A stretch of 64,000 bases of DNA, taken from Fibrobacter sp. GTDB taxonomy: Bacteria > Fibrobacterota > Fibrobacteria > Fibrobacterales > Fibrobacteraceae. Each line of letters starts with the position of its first letter. Position 1 is the stretch's first letter. The DNA lies in contig JAKSIC010000010.1 in NCBI GenBank assembly GCA_024399015.1, positions 33,389 through 97,388 on the forward strand. Direction: 5' to 3'. The translations under genes and the position numbers were made by a program. Shown piece after piece: positions 1-8,498 of the stretch. Under the pieces are notes generated by a model. It was not told the origin of the DNA and made no database searches. It saw nothing but the letters and a program-made list of their open reading frames with translations.

Positions 1-2552
1 AAGTTGTACACCATACCTTCCTGGACCATGTACTTTTCAAGACCCATGAAGTTGGAAGTACCGACGGTGGTGGAAATTTCAATGGGACGATCCATGTTCT
101 GGAGAGCGAGGTCAATGACCAGCTTATGCTGGGTGAGCATCATGGAGCTGCGGGTACGCTGAGCCCATTCGGTGAATGCATCCCAAACCTGGTAATGAAC
201 CTTGAACTGGAGAAGCTTTGCAGAATCTGCAGCGGAGAGTTGCTGCCCCTCCATGGCGTCGATGCGCTGCTTGAGCTGCGGCATCAAACGGTTTGCGTTC
301 TTCACCCAGGTAGAAACCTGATGGTTGGGATTGTTTGCGGAGCTGTTGTCCAGAACCATGTCACGGTCGATGGCAGCCTTGTCGTAAGAGAGCTTGAGAA
401 CAGGTTCGTTTTCAAGCATCTGCTTGATGTACCAGTCGGTGTTACCCAAGGAGAGGTTCACCACGCGAACGTCCTTACGGATGCCGGCAACTTCCTGTGC
501 AAACCACAGCGGGAAGGTATCGTTATCGCCGTTGGTAAAGAGGATTGCGTTGGGGCGGCAGCTGTTCAAAAGGTTGTAAGCATAATCCCAAGGAACCCAG
601 AGGCCGGAACGGTCATGTTCCTTGTAGTTGGAAATGCAGGGAACCATAAAGGATACGAGCACCAGAGCTGCAGCCAACGGAGTTGCGAGAGTAGCCATGG
701 TTCCGGTTGCAGTAAGGAACACAAGAATACCTGCGCCAACACCGAAGATAAGGCTCATGACAATGAAAGCCGGAGTGTAGAAGTAGTCACGTTCGCGGAC
801 TTCCAAATGAACAGGTTCCGGGAACGGGGCACGCTGACCAACCTGAGCAAAGCCAGCTTCAATCTTACGCCAGTTCTGCCAAACGGTGGTATTTTCGTAG
901 CCTTCGATTTCCTTCTGGATAGAAGCGAGAGCGCTAGCATCTGCACCACGGACCTTCAACATTTCCTGACGGATCTTGGCATGTTCAATATTCTGACGCA
1001 TGTCAATAAGATCGTTAGGATCCGGAAGAGCAGAAATGCCCGCACCGCGGCCGTTCAAATCCTGAACGTTACGGCTCATGACACTTACCCAGTAGTCGTG
1101 GTCACGCTGTTCCATGCGGGTACCGTCGGCGAAGTTGATGTAGAACAACAAGCCGAGAGAGCAGAGGGCATAGAGAACAGACATGAAGAGGCCAACCTTG
1201 GAGTTGCGCTTCCAGCAGAACACGCAAACCAGAATCAGGAGGCCGTTAAAGATGAAGAACACCAGGAACTGCTTGACAGTATTGTCACCCATCATGCTCA
1301 TCTGTGTGGGGAACTTGATGCCAAGACGTTCTACCGGCTGGTTGTCGCCGGCATCGAAAGTATAGACGCCGTTAGCGTAGTTCACCTCGCCCACCTTATA
1401 CGGCAGGTACTGAGCCATCTGGTAGCCACCGAAGCCCATATGCGGGAAGCTGAGGAACTGGTGAGCGGTACGGGAACGACGGTAGAAAGCTCGGCTAATC
1501 ATGCTTTCGGAACCATACTGCTTACGTTCGATAAATGCGTTGAAGGCATCCCAGTTTTCAGCCTTGAAGAGGTTACCCAACTGCAAGTTGCCCTGGTCGT
1601 CACGGATGTTGATTTCCGGGTTGTTTTCGTCGATAGTCGGGTTCAGTTCAGAGCGGATAGGAATGTAAAGATGGGTGCTGTAGCCGATGAGGGCAAAGAA
1701 TGCGAAGGCCAGGGAAAGGCGAACGCTACGGTTCATGCCAGCCTTGAACGGCTTAGCAACAGCGAGGATCGCAAGAACAACTACGCAAGCCAAGGAGATT
1801 TCGATAAAGGCGGAAACCATGTAGATCACGGAGCAGAGGAGTGTACCGGTGATCCAGATAGGAAGGCGTTCCACGATTTTCTTCGGCTGAGCCACCAGGA
1901 GCAACACGAATACTGCAGGAACAGTAAGCATGGTGTAAAGGTGGGCGCCAACACCGAGGAATGCGATGTAGCAAATGAAAATCAAGATGCGGTCGCTGGA
2001 ATCTTCGTCGTCCTTCTGCTTGTACCACACGAGGCCGAGGTAAGAGACCAACATCAAGATGAACATGGCAATGCCGTACACTTCAGCTTCAACAGCGTTG
2101 AACCAGAAGGTATCGGAGAAAGTCAGGAGGAAGCCAGCAACGAGAGCTGCGGTACCGAGAACGACGGTGCGGGTCTTGCCGGAAATCTTGTCGGCGAGAC
2201 GTTCCACAATGCCTTCGCCCTTTTCCTTGGCGGAGTCCAGCACGATAGCCAGAATTTCCCATGCGAAAAGTGCGGTCACATAAACGGTAGCTGCGGAGCT
2301 AATCACGGAAATGTAGTTCACGCGCTTTGCGATTTCTTCAACAAAAGGAAGAAGAACAATCACCGCACGAGCCAGGAACACGAAGAACGGAGTTCCAGGA
2401 GGATGAGGAATACCGAGGGTGTTTGCGCAAGCAACGAATTCACCGCAGTCCCAGAAGCTCACGGTAGGAGCCATGGTGAGGCAGTAGATAATAAGAGCGA
2501 TAAAGCAGGAGATACCTGCAAAGACATGCTTCATCCACTTTTCTTTCAACAC
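1..2552 (-). CDS. DUF2723 family multi-pass membrane protein (3' end beyond window)
   Basis: The minus-strand frame is open from a GTG at 2552 to the window edge (about 850 codons), so the C-terminus is missing. The N-terminus has a membrane segment followed by the motif APTVSFWDCGEF and then GIPHPPGTPFFVF, which is the signature of DUF2723, a family related to GT-C glycosyltransferases and often annotated as membrane glycosyltransferases. Many hydrophobic segments follow. The GTG start is chosen because AGGAGAAG sits just upstream, inside the end of nusB, whose stop codon is two bases away, so translation is probably coupled to nusB. The substrate is unknown; a role in transferring sugars onto envelope proteins or glycans is inference. 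The long open frame on the opposite strand (126-2711) is its shadow. Confidence 0.85.
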   Translation of the reverse strand, partial: MLKEKWMKHVFAGISCFIALIIYCLTMAPTVSFWDCGEFVACANTLGIPHPPGTPFFVFLARAVIVLLPFVEEIAKRVNYISVISSAATVYVTALFAWEILAIVLDSAKEKGEGIVERLADKISGKTRTVVLGTAALVAGFLLTFSDTFWFNAVEAEVYGIAMFILMLVSYLGLVWYKQKDDEDSSDRILIFICYIAFLGVGAHLYTMLTVPAVFVLLLVAQPKKIVERLPIWITGTLLCSVIYMVSAFIEISLACVVVLAILAVAKPFKAGMNRSVRLSLAFAFFALIGYSTHLYIPIRSELNPTIDENNPEINIRDDQGNLQLGNLFKAENWDAFNAFIERKQYGSESMISRAFYRRSRTAHQFLSFPHMGFGGYQMAQYLPYKVGEVNYANGVYTFDAGDNQPVERLGIKFPTQMSMMGDNTVKQFLVFFIFNGLLILVCVFCWKRNSKVGLFMSVLYALCSLGLLFYINFADGTRMEQRDHDYWVSVMSRNVQDLNGRGAGISALPDPNDLIDMRQNIEHAKIRQEMLKVRGADASALASIQKEIEGYENTTVWQNWRKIEAGFAQVGQRAPFPEPVHLEVRERDYFYTPAFIVMSLIFGVGAGILVFLTATGTMATLATPLAAALVLVSFMVPCISNYKEHDRSGLWVPWDYAYNLLNSCRPNAILFTNGDNDTFPLWFAQEVAGIRKDVRVVNLSLGNTDWYIKQMLENEPVLKLSYDKAAIDRDMVLDNSSANNPNHQVSTWVKNANRLMPQLKQRIDAMEGQQLSAADSAKLLQFKVHYQVWDAFTEWAQRTRSSMMLTQHKLVIDLALQNMDRPIEISTTVGTSNFMGLEKYMVQEGMVYN

Positions 2553-2554
2553 GA

Positions 2555-2992
2555 TTACTTCTCCTTAGATTCGGGGGCAGTCATGCCGCGGCTCTGCATA
2601 AAGCCTGCCAGGATACCATTAACAAAACCATCAGAACCATCGGTGCTGAACTTGGAAGCAATCTGCACGGCTTCAGTAATAGCCACCTTCATGGGAATTT
2701 CCGGGATGTAGCTCAATTCCACCATTGCGATGAAAAGGACAAGGCGGTCAATACGAGCAATGCGGTCCAGTTCCCAGTGAACAGAATTTGCCTTCAGGGA
2801 TTCTTCCAGTTCGGCCTTGTGTTCCTGAACCAGGTCCACCAGCTTCATGCCGTACTTCTTCTGGTTGTCCTGAAGAGGCTGAGCTTCCAGAACGCCCGGC
2901 AGAGCCTGACCAACGGTCTGTCCTGTAATTTCCATAGCGTAGAGCAACTGCATTGCAAATACGCGTGCGGGTCTATAACTGATTTGTGCCAT
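2555..2992 (-). CDS. nusB: Transcription antitermination factor NusB
   Basis: This 145-residue protein has the all-helical NusB layout: an N-terminal RPARVFAMQLLYAME segment, a middle helix pair, and the C-terminal IPMKVAITEAVQIASKF and GFVNGILAG segments that are the best-conserved part of the family. NusB binds boxA RNA together with ribosomal protein S10 and supports antitermination of rRNA operons. Length agrees with the family (130-160). It follows ribH on the same strand after an 82-base gap and is nearly joined to the DUF2723 gene, whose ribosome binding site lies in its last codons. The coupling ribH-nusB is a common bacterial arrangement, which supports the call. Confidence 0.95.
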   Translation of the reverse strand: MAQISYRPARVFAMQLLYAMEITGQTVGQALPGVLEAQPLQDNQKKYGMKLVDLVQEHKAELEESLKANSVHWELDRIARIDRLVLFIAMVELSYIPEIPMKVAITEAVQIASKFSTDGSDGFVNGILAGFMQSRGMTAPESKEK

Positions 2993-3074
2993 AAAACGAT
3001 TTTTCCAGTTATTGCGTTTTTCTTTACTTAAAATCTTATAAAGCGTCGCGAGCTATTATACGAGACTGAGCGAA

Positions 3075-3542
3075 CTACTTCTTGATCTGCTTGTAGAGGT
3101 TTGCCATTTCCACAGCGGTGGAAGCCCAGCTGCAACCCAGGTTGCCAGCCTTGAGGCCTGCACGGTTCATAGCCTGGTCCACAGTGTCAGTGGTCAGGAT
3201 GCCGAGGATCATAGGAACCTTGCCTTCAGCGGCAATATTTGCGATACCACCGGTGGAGTTGTTTACAACAACGTCATAATGGCTGGTTTCGCCACGGATC
3301 ACAGCACCAAGAGCCATCACGGCGTCATACTTGCCGGAATCTACGAAGCGGCGGCAGATGCCCGGAAGTTCGAAAGCGCCCGGAACATGAGCCACGGTGA
3401 TGTCCTTGTCGGCAACACCGAGAGTGGTCAACTGACGGACAGCACCTTCCAAGAGCTTGTCCGTAACGATTTCATTGAAACGAGCGACGGCGATAGCCAC
3501 CTTCATTCCGTTACCATTCAGAGAATTCTTCAGTTCGTTCAT
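3075..3542 (-). CDS. ribH: 6,7-dimethyl-8-ribityllumazine synthase
   Basis: Lumazine synthase joins 5-amino-6-ribitylaminouracil with 3,4-dihydroxy-2-butanone 4-phosphate to give the direct precursor of riboflavin. The 155-residue protein shows ARFN near residue 20, VPGAFELP at 53-60, and GAVIRGETSHYD at 79-90, with the catalytic histidine at residue 88. Length is typical. It lies 10 bases downstream of ribBA in the order ribD-ribE-ribBA-ribH, so the complete dedicated pathway from GTP and ribulose 5-phosphate is together here, apart from the phosphatase step, which is usually unlinked. The start has a GGAAGG sequence just upstream in the ribBA-ribH gap. Confidence 0.97.
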   Translation of the reverse strand: MNELKNSLNGNGMKVAIAVARFNEIVTDKLLEGAVRQLTTLGVADKDITVAHVPGAFELPGICRRFVDSGKYDAVMALGAVIRGETSHYDVVVNNSTGGIANIAAEGKVPMILGILTTDTVDQAMNRAGLKAGNLGCSWASTAVEMANLYKQIKK

Positions 3543-3552
3543 AATTCCTTCC

Positions 3553-4764
3553 TTAAGCCTCGTCCAACTTCAGGTCGTGGCCCATCTTGTCTTTCTTGGT
3601 CTGCAAGTAATAGCGGTTGATCTTGTTGGGTTTGATTTCGATAGGAACGCGTTCCACAATTTCCAAGCCGTAGGCGGAAATGCCGCTAATCTTGCTGGGA
3701 TTGTTGGTCAAAAGACGCATCTGCTTTACACCCAGGTCTGCAAGGATCTGTGCGCCGGTACCATACTGGCGAAGATCAGGCTTGAACCCAAGGTGGAGGT
3801 TTGCATCGACGGTATCCATACCCTTTTCCTGAAGTTCGTAGGCGCGGAGCTTGTTGCAAAGACCGATACCGCGACCTTCCTGGCCACGGAGGTACAGAAG
3901 CACGCCACCGTTTTCACCGATGAACTTCATGGAGGCAGCCAGCTGTTCGCCGCAATCGCAACGCATGCTGCCAAAAATATCGCCAGTCAAGCATTCACTA
4001 TGAACGCGGACATAGACCGGCTTTGAAAAGTCGGGGTTACCAGCCACCCATGCCACATGTTCCACACCATCGGTGGTGCTGCGGTAGGCGTAGGCCTTGA
4101 AGTCGCCGTACTTGGTAGGAACGTTGGGAGCAGCCACACGCTGCACCAGCTTTTCCGTCTTCAGGCGGTAGGCGATCAAGTCGTGGATAGAGATAATCTT
4201 CAGGTCGAACTTCTTGGCCACTTCCTGCAACTGGGGCATACGGGCCATGGTGCCGTCTTCATTCATGATTTCAATGAGGGCGGCAGCGGGGCGAAGTCCT
4301 GCAAGCTTTGCCAAGTCCACAGCAGCTTCGGTATGGCCAGCACGGCGGAGCACGCCTTCTTCCTGGGCATACAGCGGGGAAATATGGCCGGGGCGGCCAA
4401 AATCACTGGGCTTGGAAGCAGGATCAGAGAGCGCAAGAATTGTTGCCGCACGGTCATGGGCGGAAACACCGGTGGTGCAGCCTTCAATCTTATCCACCAT
4501 GATGGTGAACGGGGTGCCGAGAATAGAAGTGTTTTCGGCAGTCTGGCGGGTCAAATTCAGTTCATGACAACGGTTGATGGGCAGCGGGCAGCAAAGGACG
4601 CCGCGGCCTTCGTGGAGCATGAAGTTCACCTTTTCCGGTGTAATCTTTTCTGCAGCAATGATAAAGTCTCCTTCGTTTTCGCGGTCTTCATCATCCACCA
4701 CAATCAAAAACTTGCCAGCCTTGAAATCCTCAAGGGCTTCTTCAATCGTATTAAGCAAGGTCAC
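3553..4764 (-). CDS. ribBA: Bifunctional DHBP synthase / GTP cyclohydrolase II
   Basis: The 403-residue protein is the fused RibBA enzyme. Residues 1-200 are 3,4-dihydroxy-2-butanone 4-phosphate synthase, with [13 protein letters not shown] near residues 22-34 and [14 protein letters not shown] near 144. Residues 210-400 are GTP cyclohydrolase II, with the zinc ligands in [16 protein letters not shown] (about 253-268) and GQEGRGIGL following. Both active-site sets look intact, so the protein should supply both branches of riboflavin synthesis. Its start lies inside the last codons of ribE (overlap 4751-4764), so the two are probably translated together. Length and domain order are standard for the fusion. 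Confidence 0.97.
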   Translation of the reverse strand: MTLLNTIEEALEDFKAGKFLIVVDDEDRENEGDFIIAAEKITPEKVNFMLHEGRGVLCCPLPINRCHELNLTRQTAENTSILGTPFTIMVDKIEGCTTGVSAHDRAATILALSDPASKPSDFGRPGHISPLYAQEEGVLRRAGHTEAAVDLAKLAGLRPAAALIEIMNEDGTMARMPQLQEVAKKFDLKIISIHDLIAYRLKTEKLVQRVAAPNVPTKYGDFKAYAYRSTTDGVEHVAWVAGNPDFSKPVYVRVHSECLTGDIFGSMRCDCGEQLAASMKFIGENGGVLLYLRGQEGRGIGLCNKLRAYELQEKGMDTVDANLHLGFKPDLRQYGTGAQILADLGVKQMRLLTNNPSKISGISAYGLEIVERVPIEIKPNKINRYYLQTKKDKMGHDLKLDEA

Positions 4765-5350
4765 GCTCCTTCAAATAGTTCTCGATGTACTTACCAAGCA
4801 TGTCTACTTCCACATTCACGATAGTACCGGGAACCCAGTTACGCAAATTGGTACGGGCCAAAGTTTCTGGAATAATGCAGACGCGGATGGAATCCTCAAA
4901 CTTTTCAGCCACCGTAAGGCTAATACCGTTCAAGGACACAGAACCGCGGCGAATCACGTAGCGGCGCAGGTCCTTGGGGAGTTCCAAATCCACTTCAACA
5001 CCAGTTTCGCGGTTTGCGACAGCAATGACCTTCACCGAGGTATCCACATGGCCCATGACAAAATGTCCGCCCATAAAAGAATCCGCACGGCAAGCCTTTT
5101 CCAAATTCACCAATTTACCCGGCTCAGCCTGCTTAAAGGAGGTGTTTTCCACCGTCTGGTGCATCAGGCAGAATGTAGCTTCATCGTCGGTGCAACTTTC
5201 AATAGAAAGGCACACGCCGTCGTTTGCGACACTATCGCCCAAATTGCAGCCCTTAAAGAAACCGGGTGCAGAAAGTTTCATGGTAAGCGCATCCCCACGG
5301 CTTTCAAGCGAGAGGATGGTACCAGTACTTTGAATAATACCTGTAAACAT
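4751..5350 (-). CDS. ribE: Riboflavin synthase, alpha chain type
   Basis: Riboflavin synthase dismutates two lumazine molecules to riboflavin and the pyrimidine precursor. The true start is taken as the ATG at 5350, giving [12 protein letters not shown], the conserved N-terminus of the family; a longer frame upstream has no family similarity. The 199-residue protein contains two lumazine-binding repeats, the first with [14 protein letters not shown] and the second with [12 protein letters not shown], and [11 protein letters not shown] between them. Its last codons overlap the start of ribBA. The Shine-Dalgarno match before the ATG is weak. A strong hairpin with a T run separates it from ribD, so it may have its own promoter or be controlled by read-through. 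Confidence 0.95.
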   Translation of the reverse strand: MFTGIIQSTGTILSLESRGDALTMKLSAPGFFKGCNLGDSVANDGVCLSIESCTDDEATFCLMHQTVENTSFKQAEPGKLVNLEKACRADSFMGGHFVMGHVDTSVKVIAVANRETGVEVDLELPKDLRRYVIRRGSVSLNGISLTVAEKFEDSIRVCIIPETLARTNLRNWVPGTIVNVEVDMLGKYIENYLKERDLA

Positions 5351-5410
5351 ACGCGCCAAATTTAGTAAAAGGCGAATGTGCGCGTTGGGGCCAAAGTGGC
5401 GAAAATGCAC

Positions 5411-5478
5411 AAAAAAGGCCCGATTTTAGGTCGGACCAGCATTCAAAGTTAGATTCATCTAACTCACCTAAATAGGGC
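5411..5478 (-). terminator. Two-level hairpin and T run between ribD and ribE
   Basis: Read on the minus strand, GGCCCTATTTAGGT (5466-5479) pairs with ACCTAAAATCGGGCC (5417-5431), and a second perfect hairpin (GTTAGAT/ATCTAAC, 5448-5463) sits in the loop. Six T residues follow. It begins directly at the ribD stop codon, so it looks like an intrinsic terminator inside the rib cluster. Confidence 0.75.
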
Positions 5479-5479
5479 C

Positions 5480-6757
5480 CTATGCAGGATAATAAACGGT
5501 CAGTACATCGGGGCCGGCCATAAAGGATTCCTTGGCCACCAACTTTTCAGGAATAGAAGGGAAATCAAGACTTTTTGAAACCATGCCTTCGTCAATGAAA
5601 GACGCAAGGGCATCATCAATGGTATTATCGGTGGAACGCCAAAGATCCAAGCGGTTCCAGCCACCATTTTCAAACAGCTGCTTGGCAAGGCCTACGCCGG
5701 GTTCCACCATGAGGCGATGCATACCCAAGGCAGAAAGATGGTCCAGCATTTCGTTCCAGCAATCTGCAAAATTGGACTTGGTCAGCACAACTGCATTGGG
5801 GATAGCCGGCTGAGGAACACAGGAGAAAACCAACGCTTGAATCACACCGGATTCTGCAGAACCGTCTCCGGTAAACACGCGATAGGAGGAAACCTCCCCT
5901 GCCGTAAATTCATGATGGCCTGCCCACACGATCTTGACGGGATTATTGCCACGCACCAGACGAACATCCAAACCAGGATTATCTGCGAGGACGGTGCCTG
6001 CGCCAACAAGGATGGCATCGCTCATGGCACGAAGTTCGTGATTCCAGTAGTTGGCGCCATCCCCGGTGATTTTCATGGGCTTGTTGGAGCCATTGGGCAG
6101 AACGTAACCCATGGAGCCTTCGTCAGTAACGGCGCTCTTGACTTCTACAAAAGTTCGCTTGTTACGGACAAAGTAGTCGTAGGCTTCAAAGTAGTGTTCA
6201 ATGTCGTGGAAAACGGCACTGCCTTCGGCGACAGATTCTTTTGAAAAGTCTGCTTGGATTGCCACGTCGCTCCGCTCCTCGCAATGACTTTGTGCTGCAT
6301 ATCCCAAAACAGTACATTCCGAGCCACCGCATTCATCGTCCCAGCTTTCAGGAATTTCTGCGCGGATGCAAGCATCTACGCCTTCATAGACTTTGATTCC
6401 TGCTTCTTCCAAAATTTTTCTGCTGTTTCCGCGGACAACGGGATTGGGGTCGCCGTGAGCATAGTAGACTTCAGCGATTCCAGCGTCAATGATAGCCTTA
6501 GTGCAGGGGGGCGTGCGGCCATAATGGCAGCAGGGTTCCAGAGTCACGTAAATGGCCGCGCCGCGGGCAAGTTCGCCCGCGTCACGCAGCGCCATGACTT
6601 CGGCATGGGCACTTCCGGGGCGCTGCGTACGCCCCTTCCCCACGACGATTCCATAACGAACAACAACGGCACCCACCGCCGGATTAGGGCGGCTAACACC
6701 AATAGAGAGCACAGCCTCTTCCAAGGCCATTCTCATGTAGTTCGAAACTTCAGACAC
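5480..6757 (-). CDS. ribD: Riboflavin biosynthesis protein RibD (deaminase/reductase)
   Basis: RibD performs the second and third steps from GTP: deamination of the pyrimidine and reduction of its ribosyl chain. The N-terminal deaminase has the zinc motif GSAHAEVMAL (His near residue 50) and PCCHYGRTPPC (near 75-85). The C-terminal reductase begins around residue 200, with WNHELRAMSDAILVG and GTVLADNPGLDVR. The start is GTG at 6757. At 425 residues it is longer than the usual 350-380; the excess lies between the domains and includes a stretch reading HCEERSDVAIQ, the translation of a dispersed palindromic repeat (6254-6292). The reductase C-terminus is poorly conserved. It follows the rhodanese lipoprotein gene by 22 bases. 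Confidence 0.9.
   Translation of the reverse strand: MSEVSNYMRMALEEAVLSIGVSRPNPAVGAVVVRYGIVVGKGRTQRPGSAHAEVMALRDAGELARGAAIYVTLEPCCHYGRTPPCTKAIIDAGIAEVYYAHGDPNPVVRGNSRKILEEAGIKVYEGVDACIRAEIPESWDDECGGSECTVLGYAAQSHCEERSDVAIQADFSKESVAEGSAVFHDIEHYFEAYDYFVRNKRTFVEVKSAVTDEGSMGYVLPNGSNKPMKITGDGANYWNHELRAMSDAILVGAGTVLADNPGLDVRLVRGNNPVKIVWAGHHEFTAGEVSSYRVFTGDGSAESGVIQALVFSCVPQPAIPNAVVLTKSNFADCWNEMLDHLSALGMHRLMVEPGVGLAKQLFENGGWNRLDLWRSTDNTIDDALASFIDEGMVSKSLDFPSIPEKLVAKESFMAGPDVLTVYYPA
6254..6292. repeat. REP-like repeat inside ribD, encoding HCEERSDVAIQ
   Basis: The sequence TGCCACGTCGCTCCGCTCC followed by TCGCAATGA is a compact dispersed repeat known from many unrelated bacterial genomes, recognisable by its translation (C)HCEERSDVAIQ. 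Here it is read in frame in the linker between the two RibD domains. It contains the small inverted pair GAGCG/CGCTC around its centre. Confidence 0.75.
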
Positions 6758-6779
6758 CTTACCGCCCTACAAACGTTTC

Positions 6780-7238
6780 TTACTTCTTGGGGAAAGCTAG
6801 GTAGCCGCCCATCACATTGTGGACATGTTCATAGCCCTGCTGCATCAGGAACTTAGTAGCAACTTCGCTACGACGGCCGGAACGGCAGTAAATCAGCAAT
6901 TCCTTATCCTTGGGAAGTTCAGCAAAGCGCTGCTGGAATTCCGGAAGAGGAATATTGACGGAACCTTCCACAAAACCATCGTTCAATTCCGGAGGATTAC
7001 GTACGTCAACAAACATTGCACCGTTCTTATTCATTTCCAGAGCCTTGGCCCAGTCAATCTGGGATACCTGAGCTACAGGAGCTGGTGCCGGAGCCGGAGC
7101 GGGGGCCGGGGCTGCAGAAACAACGGCAGCAGCTTTTGCAGTTTCATTCTTTACAACAGCGACTTCCGTCTTCTGTTCGTTACAGCCAGCAAGCATCATC
7201 ATAAAACCTGCAGCAAAGCAAATCATTTTGCAGTTCAT
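6780..7238 (-). CDS. Rhodanese-domain lipoprotein
   Basis: The 152-residue protein starts with a lipoprotein signal peptide ending in the lipobox LAGC (Cys at 19), followed by a disordered Ala/Pro linker (about residues 40-56) and a single rhodanese domain (62-150). The active-site loop is CRSGRRS, with the catalytic cysteine present, and VDVRNPPEL is the conserved start of the domain. Rhodanese domains carry persulfide sulfur; the cellular partner here is unknown. Its ATG overlaps the stop of the PAS protein gene (ATGA), so the two are translationally coupled. The linker would place the domain at a distance from the membrane in the periplasm. Function beyond sulfur or redox handling is inference. 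Confidence 0.85.
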   Translation of the reverse strand: MNCKMICFAAGFMMMLAGCNEQKTEVAVVKNETAKAAAVVSAAPAPAPAPAPAPVAQVSQIDWAKALEMNKNGAMFVDVRNPPELNDGFVEGSVNIPLPEFQQRFAELPKDKELLIYCRSGRRSEVATKFLMQQGYEHVHNVMGGYLAFPKK

Positions 7239-8491
7239 ATCAACTCCTTAAAATTCTTATTGTCTCTAAATTCAGATTCATCCATCTGGATATACACACC
7301 CAGAACTCGATAAACAAAGCCGTCCGCCCTGGTCAAGGGAATAGCGTTAAACCACAGCAGGCGGTTTTCCTTATTGAACGGACCCTTCCAGGATTTGGCT
7401 CGGCCACTTTCAAACACCTCGGACAAGGTACCTTGAATAAAGGCGTAATACTTAGGACGAACCACTTCCAACAAACGTTTTCCAAAAGTCTTTTCGGGAT
7501 TTGCAAACTTGAAATCCAACGCAAAGGACTGGTTACAGCTAACGATACGATTTTCACGGTCCACGCAGAAAAGACGGATATCCGGGAAGGACAACATGGT
7601 ACCAATGGCGGCATCCAGATTTACCACTTCATCGTAAATCGGGTTATCGAAAAGCAAGTCCATTCTTCTTGCGGAACCCTTGATTGCAAGCTTGGAATTT
7701 TCTTCAAGATAAACCTTGCAACGGAAACTATACCAAATCAATTTCTTGCCAGGACCGATCACACGCAATCTGATACTTGCGTTTTCCTCGGAGTTCTGGT
7801 TGGTTGAACGGAATTCCATAATTCGGGCATTGATTCGCCTTTCGAACATGGAATATTCTTCATCCAGAAATAGAGAATGAACATCCTGAACACCAACGGA
7901 TCTCGGTATGACGCGGCCATCTTCATCGGTAATGGGCGTAAGCAAGGTCATCTGGCGAGTGTCCACATCGAAACTCCACAGGAAGTCGCCCGTGTTCTGC
8001 AAAAGCATGTCCACATTATCCTGAAGGCGGTCTCTCTGATTTCGAGAATCCACATCCAAAGTCACATTCTTGATCAGAAGTTCCCAGTAGGTGTTGCCGA
8101 AGGTCTTCCTGAGAACAGCTCTCATTTCATACCAACGGACATCCGACTCGCCCTTGAACGAAAAGATGAAAGGAATATCCGGATAAGATTCTGCACCTTT
8201 CAAGTACTCGTTCAATCGGACATACTCTTCCGCAGTCAAAATCTCTTCAAAAGACTTCTTTTGGCAAATCTGTTCGTACAAAGGATCGCGAATAAACTTT
8301 GGGGTTGCGTCCTGCAGGAACCCTTCCCTATTCATAAACAGCAGGAACTCATTCACGTGTCCGGCAAAACTTACATAGGCATTCTGTTTTTCCTTCAAGC
8401 CTCGCATCAACATATGCGTAATGGCCAATGCCACAATAAGGACAAAGCCAACAAAAAGAATAACAGCAAGTGCACTAGGCGTAAGGAACAT
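7235..8491 (-). CDS. Membrane-anchored multi-PAS protein without an output domain
   Basis: The 418-residue protein has one N-terminal membrane segment (about residues 7-29) and then a soluble region that reads as two or three PAS-like folds: about 35-150, with WYEMRAVLRKTFG; about 160-280, with GDFLWSFDVDTRQMTLLTP; and a clearer C-terminal one at 290-410, with RLFCVDRENRIVSCNQSF and GKRLLEVVRP. No histidine kinase, GGDEF, EAL, methyl-accepting or helix-turn-helix region follows: the frame stops right after the last PAS. It would have to signal by protein contact. It overlaps the rhodanese lipoprotein by four bases and is seven bases from the upstream barrel-like gene. The family is not recognised beyond PAS. 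Confidence 0.7.
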   Translation of the reverse strand: MFLTPSALAVILFVGFVLIVALAITHMLMRGLKEKQNAYVSFAGHVNEFLLFMNREGFLQDATPKFIRDPLYEQICQKKSFEEILTAEEYVRLNEYLKGAESYPDIPFIFSFKGESDVRWYEMRAVLRKTFGNTYWELLIKNVTLDVDSRNQRDRLQDNVDMLLQNTGDFLWSFDVDTRQMTLLTPITDEDGRVIPRSVGVQDVHSLFLDEEYSMFERRINARIMEFRSTNQNSEENASIRLRVIGPGKKLIWYSFRCKVYLEENSKLAIKGSARRMDLLFDNPIYDEVVNLDAAIGTMLSFPDIRLFCVDRENRIVSCNQSFALDFKFANPEKTFGKRLLEVVRPKYYAFIQGTLSEVFESGRAKSWKGPFNKENRLLWFNAIPLTRADGFVYRVLGVYIQMDESEFRDNKNFKELI

Positions 8492-8498
8492 AATTCAA

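Noticed and set aside
126..2711. 861-codon open frame on the plus strand
   Set aside because: It is the antisense shadow of the DUF2723 gene, whose motifs are unmistakable on the minus strand; the plus-strand product is histidine/glutamate-rich without any domain.
6745..6790. FMN riboswitch before ribD
   Set aside because: The gap to the upstream gene is only 22 bases and has no FMN aptamer features.
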